Program-made: the position numbers and the translations under genes | Notes under the pieces: generated by a model | What the model was told of the DNA's origin: nothing | The model's database searches: none | The model's input: only the letters and a program-made list of their open reading frames with translations | In this document: piece by piece, positions 1-40,024 of the stretch | Numbering within the stretch: position 1 is the first letter of the stretch | Layout: each line of letters begins with the position of its first letter | Source: Megalobrama amblycephala | Lineage: Eukaryota; Chordata; Actinopteri; Cypriniformes; Xenocyprididae | NCBI RefSeq assembly: GCF_018812025.1 | Contig: NC_063061.1 | Location: forward strand, 36,874,866 to 36,938,865 | DNA length: 64,000 nucleotides | Direction of reading: 5' to 3'

Positions 1-370
1 AGTGCACGCACGCTCATGTTTATCAAAGCTGAAATCATCTGATAATCTTCTCAGACAGGAGATTGTGTGTATTCGTGAGTATTTGTGTGTGTTTGTTTGT
101 GTGTGTATATAAAGATCTCATATTTCAGTAGCTTTAGTGCTACAAAACCAACAACAAAATCTCAACATCTCATAGATCCATTTCTTATTTCAGTGTTAAA
201 AGATTCACATCTTTTCAAGTCTGGTCTGGTCTTGTCTCTGAATGTACTTTTATATGTAGAGTTTCAAGAAACAACATTTAGTCTGTTGAATTATGTTTTG
301 GGTGCAGAAAAGTTGGTAATCTGAAAAATTAAGATACAGCAAATGGATTGAATATACATTCAGAATTTAA

Positions 371-1343
371 AGGTACCATCAAACGTTTTTTTTTACAAGA
401 TGTAATATAAGTCTAAGGTGTCCCCTGAATGTGTCTGTGAAGTTTCAGCTCAAAATACCCCATAGATTTTTTTTAATTAATTTTTTTAACTGCCTATTTT
501 GGGGCATAATTAGAAATGCGCCGATTCAGGCTGCGGCCCCTTTAATTGCTTGTGCTCTCCGCCCCCTCCCGAGCTCTCGACTGCCTTAAACAGCATAAAC
601 AAAGTTCACACAGCTAATATAACCCTCAAAATGGATCTTTACAAAGTGTTCGTCATGCATACTGCATGCATACATCAGATTATGTGTGTATTGCATTTAT
701 TTGGATGTTTACATTTGATTCTGAATTAGTTTGATAGTGCTCCGTGGCTAAAGCTAACATTACACACTGTTGGAGAGATTTATAAAGAATGAAGTTGTGT
801 TTATGAATTATACAGACTGCAAGTGTTTAAAAATGAAAATAACGATGGCTCTTGTCTCCGTGAATACAGTAAGAAACGATGGTAACTTTAACCACATTTA
901 ACAGTACATTAGCAACATGCTAACGAAACATTTAGAAAGACAATTTACAAATATCACTAAAAATATCATGATATCATGGATCATGTCAGTTATTATCGCT
1001 CCATCTGCCATTTTTCGCTATTGTTCTTGCTTGCTTACGTAGTCTGATGATTCAGCTGTGCACAGATCCAGACGTTAATACTGGCTGTCCTTGTCTAATG
1101 CCTTGAACATGAGCTGGCATATGCAAATATTGGGGGCGTACATATTAATGATCCCAACTGTTACGTAACAGTCGGTGTTATGTTGAGATTTGCCTGTTCG
1201 TCGGAGGTCTTTTAAACAAATGAGATTTATATAAGAAGGAGGAAACAATGGAGTTTGAGACTCACTGTATGTCATTTCCATGTACTGAACTCTTGTTATT
1301 TGACTATGCCAAGATAAATTCAATTTTTAATTCTAGGGAACCT
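371..1343 (-). mobile_element. TTAA-flanked MITE, family A, copy 1
   Basis: The element is bounded by TTAA at 367-370 and 1344-1347, with inner ends AGGTACC and GGAACCT. The same sequence recurs in opposite orientation at 30082-31043, which fixes both borders. It carries an uninterrupted minus-strand frame (1075-1323) that is also open in the other copy. The TTAA target duplication is the hallmark of piggyBac-type insertion. Assignment to that superfamily is inferred, because no transposase is present. Confidence 0.85.
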
Positions 1344-1374
1344 TTAACTGATAAGTTTAATCAATGTGCATTAA

Positions 1375-2080
1375 AGGCACAATATGTAGTTTTTCGCCTC
1401 TAGAGGTCGCATATTCAAAACAAAGGCATAGCTTGATGATGTCGTCTTCACCTCACGGTGGAAAAAGAATCCGACAGGAATCGGGCAGAAATCATGTTCA
1501 TGGATGAGATTATTAATGTTACTGTAGTATGAAGGCCGAGTGCGAGCAGAAACGAGGCCGCTGGAGCGATTTGTAATGAGAGACGAGCGCGACACACGTC
1601 TGGAGAGCAGCGGGACTTTTATTATGCCACAGTCACCGCTTCCGCTTCTTCTGGTCAAGCGTATGTGGAGAAATGCAGCGCTGTTTATCATATTAGATAC
1701 ATTTGTGTTTTGAAAGTTGTTATAATGCTTGGTGGCTGCTATGAGACATTTGTTGCACTCTGCAGTAAGCTAGATCGATATTAGGCATGGTAAAACATGG
1801 CACTCGCGGTAAATCAAGAAAACGAGATTTAAATAATAAGACTAAACATGTTGAGCTATATAACATGATTAGTTTTCTGTCTGTAAATGTATCCAAACAG
1901 TTGTTCCCTTGTATAATGAAACATATAATATATTGAAGCGTCTTTGGTGTTTCCATGGTTTCTACAAAATAAAACTGTAAATCATGTGTGTACAGGTTAA
2001 AATTGCTTATTTCTCTGGATTTAAACACTGTTCTGGTGGTTTTTGGAAATTTTAATCCAATTATCTTACATATTGTGCCT
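1375..2080 (+). mobile_element. TTAA-flanked MITE, family B, copy 1
   Basis: Flanked by TTAA at 1371-1374 and 2081-2084. Terminal inverted repeats begin AGGCACAATATGTA and end TACATATTGTGCCT. It is closely related to the longer copy at 20396-21416; shared internal blocks include the stretch around GGCATAGCTTGATGATG. It lies 27 bp from the family A copy, so two TTAA elements sit almost back to back. Confidence 0.85.
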
Positions 2081-2114
2081 TTAATTTAAATGAGTGCAGA
2101 ATTAGTTTTAACAG

Positions 2115-2450
2115 AAATGATACTTTTGAATGTTAATGTCTCTTCTGCTCATCAAGGCTGCATTTATTTGATTAAAAATACAGTAAAAACAGTAATATTG
2201 TGAAATATTTTTACAATTTAAAAAAAAAACTGTTTTCTATGTGAATATATTTTAAAATGTAATTTATTCCTGTGATCAAAGCTGAATTTTCAGCATCATT
2301 ACTCCAGTCTTCAGTGTCACATGATCCTTCAGAAATCATTGTATTATGCTGATTTGATGCTCAAGAAACATTTCAGATTATTATCAATGTTAAAAACAGT
2401 TGTGCTGCGGAATATTTTTGTGGAAACTGAGATCATTTTTTTTTTTTAAG
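2115..2450 (+). repeat. dispersed cyprinid repeat, copy 1
   Basis: A block running from GGCTGCATTTATTTGATTAA through CAGCATCATTACTCCAGTC to a T-rich end is repeated at 7025-7310 in the same orientation, with fragments elsewhere (for example reversed near 16095-16130). It is a high-copy repeat in cyprinid genomes; I cannot assign its class from the sequence. Confidence 0.75.
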
Positions 2451-2482
2451 AAATGCAGTTCTTTTGGTGAGTGAGAGCGTAA

Positions 2483-3206
2483 GGGTGTGTTCACACTTGT
2501 CATGTTTGGTTCGATTAAAACGAACCCTGGTGCGATTGCTCTGTTTGTGCGGTTCATTTGAACATGTGTGAACGCTGCCATCCGAACCCTGGTGCGCACC
2601 AAACAAGCGGACCGAGACCGCTGAAAAGATGGGTCTCGGTCCGCTTCCAAACGAACTCTGGTGCGGTTCGAATGATATATGAACGCAACACGGACCAAAG
2701 ACATGTAACCGAACCAAAAACAGGAAGACGAGACCCTAAAAATGACAGAATCCTCACGCATGTCGGTTTTTCTTGTCATAGTCGCGAGTTTGCTCATCAC
2801 AGGCATCAGACGCGCGTCTCCATGCAGCAGATCATTTGTGTGTGTGACGGATGGATTCCCGCCGGTGTTTTGACTACTTTACACATTTTATAAGCTCTTC
2901 ACGAGTTCCCAGCTGGCCAAAATACCATCACACGCAGGCTACACACACACACAACGAGCGCATTTACCTCAGCAAACAGCATTGTTTTGGATGTTCGGTA
3001 AATTCCGTCTCAAAATAGGCAATACGTCATAAAATCTGACCAATCACGTTGTGAATGTATCCCTATGCCTTAAGGTTCCGTATCTTTTGGTTCGGTGATA
3101 AAATTGCCAATGTGAACGCTAATCGGACCAGGACTAAATGTTTTTCTTCTTCTTTGGTCCAGACCAAATGAACCAAACGAACCGAACTACAAGTGTGAAT
3201 GCACCC
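2483..3206 (+). mobile_element. PIF/Harbinger-like MITE with TAA duplication
   Basis: Terminal inverted repeats GGGTGTGTTCACACTTG and CAAGTGTGAATGCACCC are flanked by TAA (2480-2482 and 3207-3209). A three-base TWA duplication is typical of PIF/Harbinger elements. The interior is rich in GGTTCG/CGAACC-type sub-repeats and holds no transposase. Confidence 0.8.
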
Positions 3207-3215
3207 TAATATCTT

Positions 3216-3463
3216 AACAGTATTTATATAATTTTTTACCTCTAAAACACCACTATGTTCAACTGCCCTGCACATCCGGTTGGTGAGGTCAAATAACGCA
3301 TTCTGATGCCGGAAGTGATGTCTCGCGCTTTGCTTCAGTGAGTGCTAGACATCACTTCCTGTCAGAGCACGATCAGACCTCATTAAACGAGTGCTGAACG
3401 CAGTTGGTGTTACTATGAATGCATAGTGGTGTATTAGAGGTAAAAAATGATATAAATACTGTT
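3216..3463. repeat. inverted-repeat element with 42-bp arms
   Basis: The left arm 3216-3257 and right arm 3422-3463 are reverse complements with about two mismatches. The arms begin with AACAGTATTTATAT. The spacer contains a short repeated CATCACTTCC motif. It is probably a non-autonomous DNA transposon; I did not identify a clear target duplication. Confidence 0.7.
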
Positions 3464-3825
3464 CGGTTTCTCACACAAACCGATCGTTTCTTGTCTTAGG
3501 ACATCAATGTGTCGTCACGAGCCGCAGGGTTTAATTTGGATTTGTCTGTGCATGTTTTTTTGACTCTTATAGATGTAATTCCCAATGACACGCATTATAC
3601 GGCTGACAGACGGCAGCGGTTGGAGTTAAAAATCATCATTTGTGTTCTACTGAAGAAACAAAGTCATCTACATCTTGGATGCCCTGGAGGTAAGCAGATA
3701 AACAAATTTTCATTTTTAGGTGAACTATCCCTTTAATAAAGATAATTAAAACTCTTTTCTTGCTTCATCCCATCTGTATTTTTTATCTGGCTGTGATTCT
3801 TATTTTGACTCTTTTTGTGTGTTTT

Positions 3826-3882
3826 GTCTCTTCTCTTCTCTTCTCTTCTCTTCTCTTCTCTTCTCTTCTCTTCTCTTCTCTC
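3826..3882 (+). repeat. (TTCTC)n microsatellite
   Basis: About eleven perfect TTCTC units. It produces spurious low-complexity reading frames in several phases. Confidence 0.98.
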
Positions 3883-4976
3883 ATTTGGTATGTTTGTCTC
3901 TTGCTGATGTGTGTGTGTGTGTGTTTGTTTCTCAGCTGTTCGCTGTATCATTTTCTCTAAGTCTCCGACAACTGCTGTCCAGACCTCGCCCTGGGGTTGG
4001 TCCTCTCGCTTTCCAAAAACAGACTCCTTAAACACTCACGGGGCTTTCGTTGACTTATCGAGCGCGTGTTCTGTGTTCTTGCCATCGTCTTGTGGACGTT
4101 GTACAACATGTGGCACAAGCCATCTCTGTCTGTGCTCTTGTTGAAGGTTTTAAGCTGCTCACCATTCAGACAGTGTCCTTGAGACAAACTCCTGCGCTCA
4201 GCATCCTCCAAAATATCTCACAGCATTCTGCTCATAGCAGACCGCCATGTCTCTCTCTCTCTCTTGCTCTCTGTCTCCTTGACCTCGCTCTAACTCGATC
4301 CTCTGGCATCTCTCTTTACTCTCTCTTTCTTAACGTCTCTTTCTCACGCTCCAAGCGGATGCGTGTCTCTGCCAGGAGTGTGTCGATCATATAACATTTC
4401 ACTTGAGCCCATCAATGAGAAGAAGATTTCACTCTCTCTCACTCAGATACACACAGCAGGGGTTGAGTGTTCATATGTTCATGTGTCACTTTCTAAGTAG
4501 ATGCATCAGGCAAGTGTGGGATTTTGCCAGACACGTTCCTGGGTCAACATATTTTGCGGATCCTGGAGCAACATTCCTGTCCGACCCCTAAACCTAACCC
4601 TACTCCATAACTTGTCCCTAAAATCAGAGGGAAATGAATAACACTGATGTATCACTGGTTGTAAGCCTAAACTTGACATAAACTGTGAACTCTAAAATCT
4701 GATTGGTTGATTGTAATGTTGTTCCAGGATCAATAAAAATGGTGAAATCATGTGGGTCTATATGTGTGTGTTGATGTTTGTTTGATTAAATTCATAAAAT
4801 ATAACATTCAAATATTATATATACCATTCAAATGTTTGGGGTCAGTGTTATTTTAGTTTTATTAATATTTTGAATAGCTTTTATTTTTTATATTTGTAGT
4901 TTTATGTTAATTTTAGTTTATTTTTTTGTAATTTCATTATGTACTTTGTACGGAAGAGGATTAGGGCCAAGCAATA

Positions 4977-6298
4977 ATAAAAAATAAAACCATCTCGAGA
5001 TTAAAGTTGTTAAATTTCGAGAAAAAAGTCGAAATAAAATGTTGAGAATAAACAAGTTAAATTACGAGAAAAAAACTCATTAAATTACGAGAAAAAAGTC
5101 GAGATAAAATGTTGAGAATAAACTCGTTAAATTACGAGAAAAAAACTCGTTAAATTACAAGAAAAAAGTCGAGATAAAATGTTGAGAATAAACTCATTAA
5201 ATTACGAGAAAAAAGTCGTTAAATTATGAGATCAAACTCGTTAAATTTCGCGAAAAAAGTCGAAATAAAATGTTGAGAATAAACTAGTTAAATTACGAGA
5301 AAAAACTCGTTAAATTACGAGAAAAAAGTCGAGATAAAATGTTGAGAATAAACTCGTTAAATTACGAGAAAAAACTCGTTAAATTACGAGAAAAAAGTCG
5401 AGATAAAATGTTGAGAATAAACTCGTTAAATTACGAGAAAAAAACTTGTTAAATTACGAGAAAAAAGTCGAGATAAAATGTTGAGAATAAACTCGTTAAA
5501 TTACGAGAAAAAAGTCGTTAAATTATGATATCAAACTCATTAAATTTTGAGAAAAATGTCGAGATAAAATGTTGAGAATAAACTCGTTAAATTACGAGAA
5601 AAAAGTCGTTAAATTATGATATCAAACTCGTTAAATTTCGAGAAAAAAGTCGAGATAAAATGTTGAGAATAAACTCGTTAAATTACAAGAAAAAAGTCGT
5701 TAAATTATGATATCAAACTCGTTAAATTACGAGAAAAAAGTCGTTAAATTATGATATCAAACTCGTTAAATTTCGAGAAAAAAGTCGAGATAAAATGTTG
5801 AGAATAAACTCGTTAAATTACAAGAAAAAAAGTCGTTAAATTATGATATCGAACTCGTTAAATTACGAGAAAAAAGTCGTTAAATTATGATATCAAACTC
5901 ATTAAATTTCGAGAAAAAAGTCGAGATAAAATGTTGAGAATAAACTCGTTAAATTACAAGAAAAAAGTCGTTAAATTATGATATCAAACTCGTTAAATTA
6001 CGAGAAAAAAGTCGTTAAATTATGATATCAAACTCGTTAAATTTCGAGAAAAAAGTCGAGATAAAATGTTGAGAATAAACTCGTTAAATTACAAGAAAAA
6101 AAAGTCGTTAAATTATGATATCAAACTCGTTAAATTACGAGAAAAAAGTCGTTAAATTATGATATCAAACTCATTAAATTTCGAGAAAAAAGTCGAGATA
6201 AAATGTTGAGAATAAACTCGTTAAATTACGAGAAAAAAGTCGTTAAATTATGATATCAAACTCGTTAAATTACGAGAAAAAAGTTGTTAAATTATGAG
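4977..6298 (+). repeat. modular 22-bp satellite with higher-order units
   Basis: A 1.3-kb tandem array built of two 22-bp modules (TTAAATTACGAGAAAAAAGT+CG and TTAAATTATGATATCAAACT+CG types) and a 26-bp module containing GATAAAATGTTGAG. Successive GTTGAGAATA landmarks lie 70, 70, 91, 69, 69, 70, 91, 91, 135, 136, 135 and 137 bp apart, so the repeat period grows stepwise from left to right. No coding potential; very AT-rich. Confidence 0.95.
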
Positions 6299-6636
6299 AT
6301 ATTGAGTAATATTGTAATATTTTACAATATTACTGTCTTTACTATATTTATGATAAATAAAACCTTGGTGAGCAAAAGCTACTTCTTTCAAAAACATTAA
6401 AATAATCTTAATAAACATTAAAATAATCTTAATTATTCCAATTATATATATTAGGCTATATATATATTATAGTCTCAGATATTCCTCTAAAAAATTCTTT
6501 GGAGAAATAAAAAATAAACAGCTCAGATTCAGATCTCATTTGTGATATGACTTTACAATGGTAAAATGTGAGTATAAATAGTTTTGTATGTGATGAGTGA
6601 ATGTGTGCTGCTGTCCGTCTGGATAAATTTAATCCC

Positions 6637-6638
<2 letters not shown>

Positions 6639-6675
<37 letters not shown>
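6639..6675 (+). repeat. (GT)n microsatellite
   Basis: Perfect GT dinucleotide run of about 18 units. Confidence 0.97.
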
Positions 6676-6677
<2 letters not shown>

Positions 6678-6803
6678 AGACAGAGAGACTGCTTTAGGGC
6701 CACTCGTAACAGACAGCTGTTGTAGTGAAATGCTAACCACGCTAAATGCTAATGTGTTTAATGGTTAAAGGCCGTGCGAGCTGACAGTCCTCTGAACCTG
6801 ACA

Positions 6804-6804
<1 letters not shown>

Positions 6805-6854
<50 letters not shown>
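6805..6854 (+). repeat. (CA)n microsatellite
   Basis: Perfect CA run of about 24 units, 130 bp from the GT tract and in complementary orientation, so the two could pair as an imperfect hairpin. Confidence 0.97.
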
Positions 6855-6858
<4 letters not shown>

Positions 6859-7024
6859 TACACACAGTTAAAGACTCACTGAAATCCTGAGGTGAAAAAA
6901 CGGGGAACACGAGCACGCACTCGCTTGGATTCAGAAGCAGGAAATTCAACCATGTCATGAGGATTTTCAGCTAAACCACATAAAACATGGGATTTGACTG
7001 AACTAGCTGAGTTGAAGATTTGGT

Positions 7025-7310
7025 TACCTGTTTATTTGATCAAAAATACAGTAATATTATTAAATATTACTATTTAAAACAACTGTTTTATATTTGAATA
7101 TATGTTAAAATGTAATTTATTCCTGTGATCAAAGCTGAATTTTCAGCATCATTACTCCAGTCTTCAGTGTCACATGATCCTTCAGAAATCATTCTGATAT
7201 GATGATTTGCGGCTCAAGAAATGTTTTTGATTATTATCAATGTTGAAAACAGTTGTGCTGCTTTACTTTTTTTTTTTTTTTTTTTTTTTTTGTGGAAACC
7301 ATGATACGCC
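7025..7310 (+). repeat. dispersed cyprinid repeat, copy 2
   Basis: Same sequence as 2115-2450, including CAGCATCATTACTCCAGTC, with a long poly-T tract at 7267-7290 interrupting its 3' part. Confidence 0.75.
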
Positions 7311-7362
7311 TATATATTTTTTCAAAATAACATTAATTCGAAATAGAAATAACATGAAATAT

Positions 7363-7746
7363 CGGTAACACTTAGGTGGTTAATAGTCATGTGCCTCAAC
7401 AAGTAAAGTCATAACATGATGATACATTTTCAAATCATTAGTTAATGATTAATTAAAGCAGACAGCTGGAAGTTGAAGTACATGGCTTCAACCCATTGTG
7501 GTAATTAACACATTAATTTACACTATTAGTTAATAAAATATGTTATTAAGAAATTAATACATTATGACACATTTAATTGATAACAATTCATATATTACTT
7601 AATCTATTAATCATATAGAAACGTTATTATTTGCTGATGCAGTAATCATTAATTAATGGTTTAGTTCTTCATGAGTCATACATTAACACTTGATTATCTG
7701 TGCATTAGGTAAGCATGAATATTGTTGCATAATGCAAGTGTTACCG
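7363..7746. mobile_element. short-TIR element, CGGTAACACTT ends
   Basis: CGGTAACACTT at the left is mirrored by AAGTGTTACCG at the right, enclosing 362 bp of AT-rich DNA with many TTAAT motifs. No coding potential. It is probably a MITE; the superfamily is not determined. Confidence 0.65.
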
Positions 7747-8789
7747 AAATATCTTTTCTGTCACTTTTGATCAATTTAATGTGTCCTTTTTGAGTAAAAG
7801 TATTAACAAAAAATCTTATTGACCACAACTTTTGCCTAAAGGTCACTAAAAATGTTTGCACACAGAATGCCGCCACTGACCAATCAAAATCAAGTATCAA
7901 TCACGTGTTTGAAGGCAAAATTCAGGCAGTGACACTGACCTTTTGCTCTTTGGAGGAGTGTGTGTGTGTGAGTGTGTTGGGGAGAAGCTGGTTCTCATGG
8001 TCTGATGTCTCACGGGACACTGCGACAGATGTGACGTCTGCCCTCCCTCTCGCTCTCACACACACACTGCAATCCTACACTATCCATGTTCATGTGCACA
8101 TCCTTCTTATACACGTCCATTTGTTTGCCGTGTGCATGTTTGCATGCACCTGCACACGTGTGCCCACATGTCTGCGTTGCACGCGGACAGTATATCTAGG
8201 CGTGAAATGGCACAGATAAACGCTCTGGGTGTGTTTGTGGGTGTGAATGGAGATGCTAAAGAGCGCAGCCTCGGGTGATCTCTCAGGATGGGTGCAGGTT
8301 TGGGCCTGAGGCCGTCACACTTGAGGTAATGACACGGTACGATCAGAAAACACCTCCACAGGATGAAGAGATTAGCATCTGAGAGCTTCTCACAGTGGAG
8401 CTGCAGGAAGAACAATAAAACATGACATGAACAGCTCCATGCACTCATCTGACACCATGATTTGTGTTTTATTCATCATTAATCACTGTTTGTTGTTTAA
8501 TTTAGGAATTAAGGGTTTAGGGAATTGTAGCTTAAGGGGATCTTTTTCTGCAGGCAGGGTTTAACATGGGAAGATTGAGGCAAAAAAACACTTAAGAAAA
8601 AGAAAGGGTGTTTATATTTAATGCATCTTGATTTGCTCTGTTTAGGGACATTTTTGACTACTTAATCTTAAATATGAAAATTCTGCAAGCTATGAATTAT
8701 GAAGTTAATTTGTTAGAATATTGTTCACATGTCCTGTTAAAAAAAATCTGATCATGGAGTTTGGTAAAATAAAGTTTTGGTTTTATTAG

Positions 8790-9619
8790 AGGATCAGTTC
8801 ACATCAACATGAAAATGTCCTGATAATTTACTCACCCCCATGTCATCCAAGATGTTCATGTCTTTCTTTCTTCAGTCGAAAAGAAATTAAGGTTTTTGAG
8901 GAAAACATTCCAGGATTTTTCTCCATATAGTGGACTTCACAATGGGTTGAAGGTCCAAATGTCAGTTTCAGTGCAGCTTCAAAGAGCTCTACATGATCCC
9001 AGATGAGGAATAAGGGTCTCATCTAGCGAAACGATTGCTCATTTTCTAAAAAAAATAAAATTATATACATTTTACCCACAAATGCTCGTCTTGCACTGCT
9101 CTGCGATGCTCCAGTCCACACATAATCATGTTGGAAAGTTGACGCGTGAGGCGTGATGTAGGCGGAAGTACCGCGGTAGGGTGAAAAAGTACATCTCATT
9201 TTCTCCTCCAGCTTCAAAAGAGCGTTTGACTTAGTCTGTGCATGTTCGCTTTGTCACATATGACCTTTCCAACGTGATTACATAATGCGTGGTGCATTGC
9301 AGAGCAGTGCAAGACGAGCATTTGTGGGTAAAAAGTATATACATTTTAATTTTTTTTAGAAAATGTCCGATGGCTTCTCTAGATAAGACTCTTATTCCTC
9401 GTCTGGGATCATGTAGAGCTCTTTGAAGCTGCACTGAAACTGACATTTGGACCTTCAACCCGTTGAACCCCAGTGAAGTCCACTATATGGAGAAAAATCC
9501 TGGAATTCATCAAAAACCTTAATTTCTTTTTGACTGAAGAAAGAAAGACATAAACATCTTGGATGACATGGAGGTGAGTAAATGATCAGGAAATGTTCAT
9601 TCAGAAGTGAACTAATCCT
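8790..9619. mobile_element. TTAA-type long-TIR MITE, family C, copy 1
   Basis: The two arms (about 8790-9050 and 9340-9619) are long inverted repeats that contain the common cyprinid motif CATCCAAGATGTTCATGTCT. The right end has CCT followed by TTAA (9620-9623); the left flank reads TTAG, apparently a decayed TTAA. It is homologous to the element at 24238-25864. Confidence 0.8.
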
Positions 9620-11222
9620 TTAAAATCTGGGTAGACAGAAATTAAGGCAATTGCATCTTTTCAACACTCAGATAAACTAAACAGACACAATCAATTCTAG
9701 TGCATTATACTCTGTCCTTTAAAACTTAAATGTATTTCTTGAATTTTTCAAGTGAATTTTTTTCTCGTTAAACTTAGAGAGATGGGGAGATTATTAGGCT
9801 GATACTAAAATGTTCCCTCTCAAATCCAATAATTCATCACTCTTAAACAAACAAGCACACACACTTTTCCACAAATTTTTCCTTATACTCATTGCCGTTC
9901 ACACGCCTCCCAGTCTCGCCCTCTTGCTCAGACCTGTCGACCGAAACTGCTTCACTCAGCAGTGTGTGTGTGAGAGTGTGTGTGTGTGTGTGTTTGTACC
10001 CCGCACTGCTGGCAATCGCTCTCATTCCCACTCTCATATGATTCTTCCAAATGGACACGCCTCACATTATTGTTATTATACTATTAAATGTTCACACACA
10101 CACAAGCTAAAACAACATATGCATTAAATACTTTAATTTCAAAAGGCACCAAAATCACAAAAATATCTGACTTACAAATTACATTCTATGTAAGTACATT
10201 GTACATTATAATTATAATATCAACACATTGCACATTTCATTATTACTGTTATGTTGACAACTTAGTGTAATTTAAAACTAACTAAATGTGCACAGCAATA
10301 ATAATGGAGGTAATACCCGATACAGTGACCCCAAAAAATGGACACTTAAGTCTACAAGGGAATGTTCTCAGCTAATATTCAAAGTTATGAACGAACGTTC
10401 GTCCAGTAATATTAATAGAAAGTTATCTGGCCTTTAATCGTTCATTCAGAAATAACGTTTTCATAACATAATGGGAACGTTATCACAACGTTCTTAGAAC
10501 ATATTTTTGTTAGCTGGGATGCTGATTTTTGCACTATATTGCTTTGAATCAACTGCTGATTTTAAGTGCACATGCTCCTCAAGTTCACACAACTCTGTGC
10601 ATCTTTCTTTAAAACAAATGCTACTTGTTTTGATATTTTCCTATCTAATGCAATGACATTCAGACATACATTTTTGTGGCCACTGTACAGAATTAAGAAG
10701 TCTGTTTGTGATCTTCTGAATGCAAAACACACTGTAAGGCAATAAACAAACATGAAACAAAAGTGCAAACAAAATGAGAAATGCATGCCTGCATTTAAAC
10801 AGCAAAAACTTGATTTTCTAAGTTTGACTTCAGTCAGTTTTTATGCTGACATCAACGCCCTCTACCGTCTGATCTACAACAGGACACTTTTTCATTCACA
10901 TGATCTCTGTGTTTCCCCTACAGGTCAAATGTGGTACTGCACAGATTAGGACAACAGCCCCAGATGAAGAACTCTCTTCTTTGATGGAACATTAAGTTCA
11001 CTGCACAATATTTCACAAATTAGTTCACTCACAGTTCAAAGCTCTTCTTTTGTATTATTATATTCAGTGTTCAGACCATAATATCACTGATGAATCTAAG
11101 CAAGAGCTTGTATGAGCCAACATTACCAATAGCTCTTTATAGTCCAGTTATATCATGGCTTTTGAGCTGCTTCAGAGCGTCTGAATATGATCTAGTTCTA
11201 GTGGTGAGTTCTGACCGGTTAA

Positions 11223-11562
11223 AGGGATAGTTCACCCGAAAATGATTTAAAATGATAATTTACTCACCCTCAAGCCATACAAGGTGTATATGACTTCCTT
11301 CTTTCAGATGAACACAATTGGAGATGTATTTAAAAATATCATGCTTCAGAAGGCCATTATTAACCCCCTGGATTACTTTTATAATGGATGGATGCACCTT
11401 TTTTGGCTTCAAAATCTCACCCCCTATTTACTACCATTATAAAGCTTGGAAGAGCCAGGATATTTTTAAATATATCTCTGATTGTGTTTGTCTAAAAGAA
11501 GGAGGATGGCTTGAGGGTGAGTGAATCATGGGATAATTTTCATTTTCAGATTAACTAACCCT
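11223..11562. mobile_element. TTAA-flanked MITE, family D, next to kcnt1 stop
   Basis: The ends AGGGATAGTTCACCC and ACTAACCCT lie inside TTAA duplications at 11219-11222 and 11563-11566. The arms carry the cyprinid ACTCACCCTCAAGCCAT motif in inverted orientation. The right duplication is two bases from the kcnt1 stop codon (11569-11571 on the minus strand), so the element forms the start of the 3' UTR. Confidence 0.88.
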
Positions 11563-11568
11563 TTAAAT

Positions 11569-38594
<27,026 letters not shown>

Positions 38595-39789
38595 CGCGCG
38601 CTTTACGATTTAAAAAAAAAACCGTTATTCAATCAACGGTCAAAAATATCCACATCAGGAAGATAGGTACAACTTTTTGAGGTAAAAGTGTTATCCAAAA
38701 AACATGGTGACATCAAAGCTTGTGAAAAGTCAGCCGATCTTACATTTAATCAAGCTTCAATTGTACTTTCTGAGATTATTTTTTTCTGATTTTTTTTTTT
38801 TTTTTTTTAAAATAAAACCTGTGGCTCGCAGTCTCTCAACTTCTACATCAACTAACATTGAGAGGTAAGATCGCCGTGGCATTTTAAAGTGTCAGACACA
38901 GCGCCGTGTGCTGGACAACCTTGAACAGCATCTTATTCATCATGAATAATAACTATTACTCTGTAAAAAGACATCAAGTGTCTCTTTAGTTGCCAAGGCT
39001 ACATCTATCCACCACAGTAACATAGCAACAGACTTCATTTCTTAGTAAAGGCAGAGTACAGCATAAGATTTTTCCATGGTCATGGGAATTTTAAAATTGT
39101 GATTCCCATTCCTGGAGAAATAGTCATCACAATTTCTACAATAACGTACAATATTTAATTGACATATAGGCTAGTTGCTCTGTGGAAAGTGGTCAAATGA
39201 ATTTCTGAACAAAAAAGTACCATGGTGTTCTCCATTATTTCCATTTTTATCTACCACAGTTGGAATAAAATACTATGGTATTATCATTCAATCTGATACT
39301 GGAAAACATGGTATAAAAGCAGTTTGTTTTTGTGAGGGTCAAGAAATTATACAAAATGTCATTTCACAGTCATTTATTACTATTAATATCATCAGACATC
39401 ATTTCAGTCTATACATTTCACACAGCCTTAACCAGAGCAACATGTCCACCTGGATGCTTGGACTTCATACTTCCAAAATGTCTAAACACAAAAGAAGACA
39501 GAATGAATGTGAGAGATGAAGAGAAAGGTATAGTATGGATTTTCATTTAGACTTCTGTTCTGAAAGTAAATAATGACAGAATTTTTGTTTTTGGATGAAC
39601 TATTCCTTTCATGAATGTTTAAAGTATAAGAGTGTTCTTTACACATTAATGGCATATTTAAAGGGTTAGTTCACCCTAAAATGATAATTATCCCAAGATT
39701 TACTCACCCTCAAGCCATAGTTTGGGAAGTGTTTAATCATTATCAACATATAGTTTAATAAAAATATCTCTATAATTGAGTTCCAAATG

Positions 39790-40005
39790 GCACTCCCCAG
39801 ACAGCAACTTTGTGCCGTCCCACATCTGCCATGCGTGGTATGATGATCTGGGCCACATGTGGCGGGAATGATGGCACTTGAGAGGACTGCACCTGTTTAC
39901 CAGATATGGGCCACAAGCAGGCCATAGCAATGCCACATGTCAGCCAAGAGCAAAGAAATAAACCAGAACTGGACCTTATCTGAGCTAAAAAAAAATCTTT
40001 ATACA
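39790..40005 (+). repeat. dispersed repeat, copy 1 (direct repeat of 55200-55390)
   Basis: Contains CCACATGTGGC, CACAAGCAGGCCA, AGCAATGCCACATGTCAGCC and AAGAGCAAAGAAATAAACC, all repeated in the same order and orientation at 55200-55390. Confidence 0.8.
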
Positions 40006-40024
40006 TTATTTATAGAATCATCTT

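Larger units (their letters stand above)
1..11568. other. gene-free interval 3' of kcnt1, built of repeats
   Basis: No conserved coding exon was seen on either strand. The interval is occupied by TTAA-flanked MITEs, a Harbinger-like MITE, two copies of a common dispersed cyprinid repeat, a 1.3-kb satellite and CA/GT microsatellites. Stretches at about 1-366, 3890-4976, 7750-8789 and 9624-11218 show nothing I can name; 10350-10515 is a diverged fragment resembling the ends of the inverted-repeat element at 48545-49395. The kcnt1 3' UTR must begin at 11568 and run leftward, but I saw no convincing minus-strand AATAAA in the first kilobase. Confidence 0.75.

Noticed and set aside
2390..2893. Overlapping frames on both strands as genes
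   Set aside because: They fall within the Harbinger-like MITE, whose inverted GGTTCG/CGAACC sub-repeats keep several phases open.
3760..4394. Ser/Leu-rich plus-strand frames
   Set aside because: They arise from the TTCTC and CTCT tracts; composition is low-complexity with no conserved motif.
4977..6298. CRISPR-like regular array
   Set aside because: There are no unique spacers; the intervening sequence is made of the same modules, and the context is a vertebrate nuclear genome.
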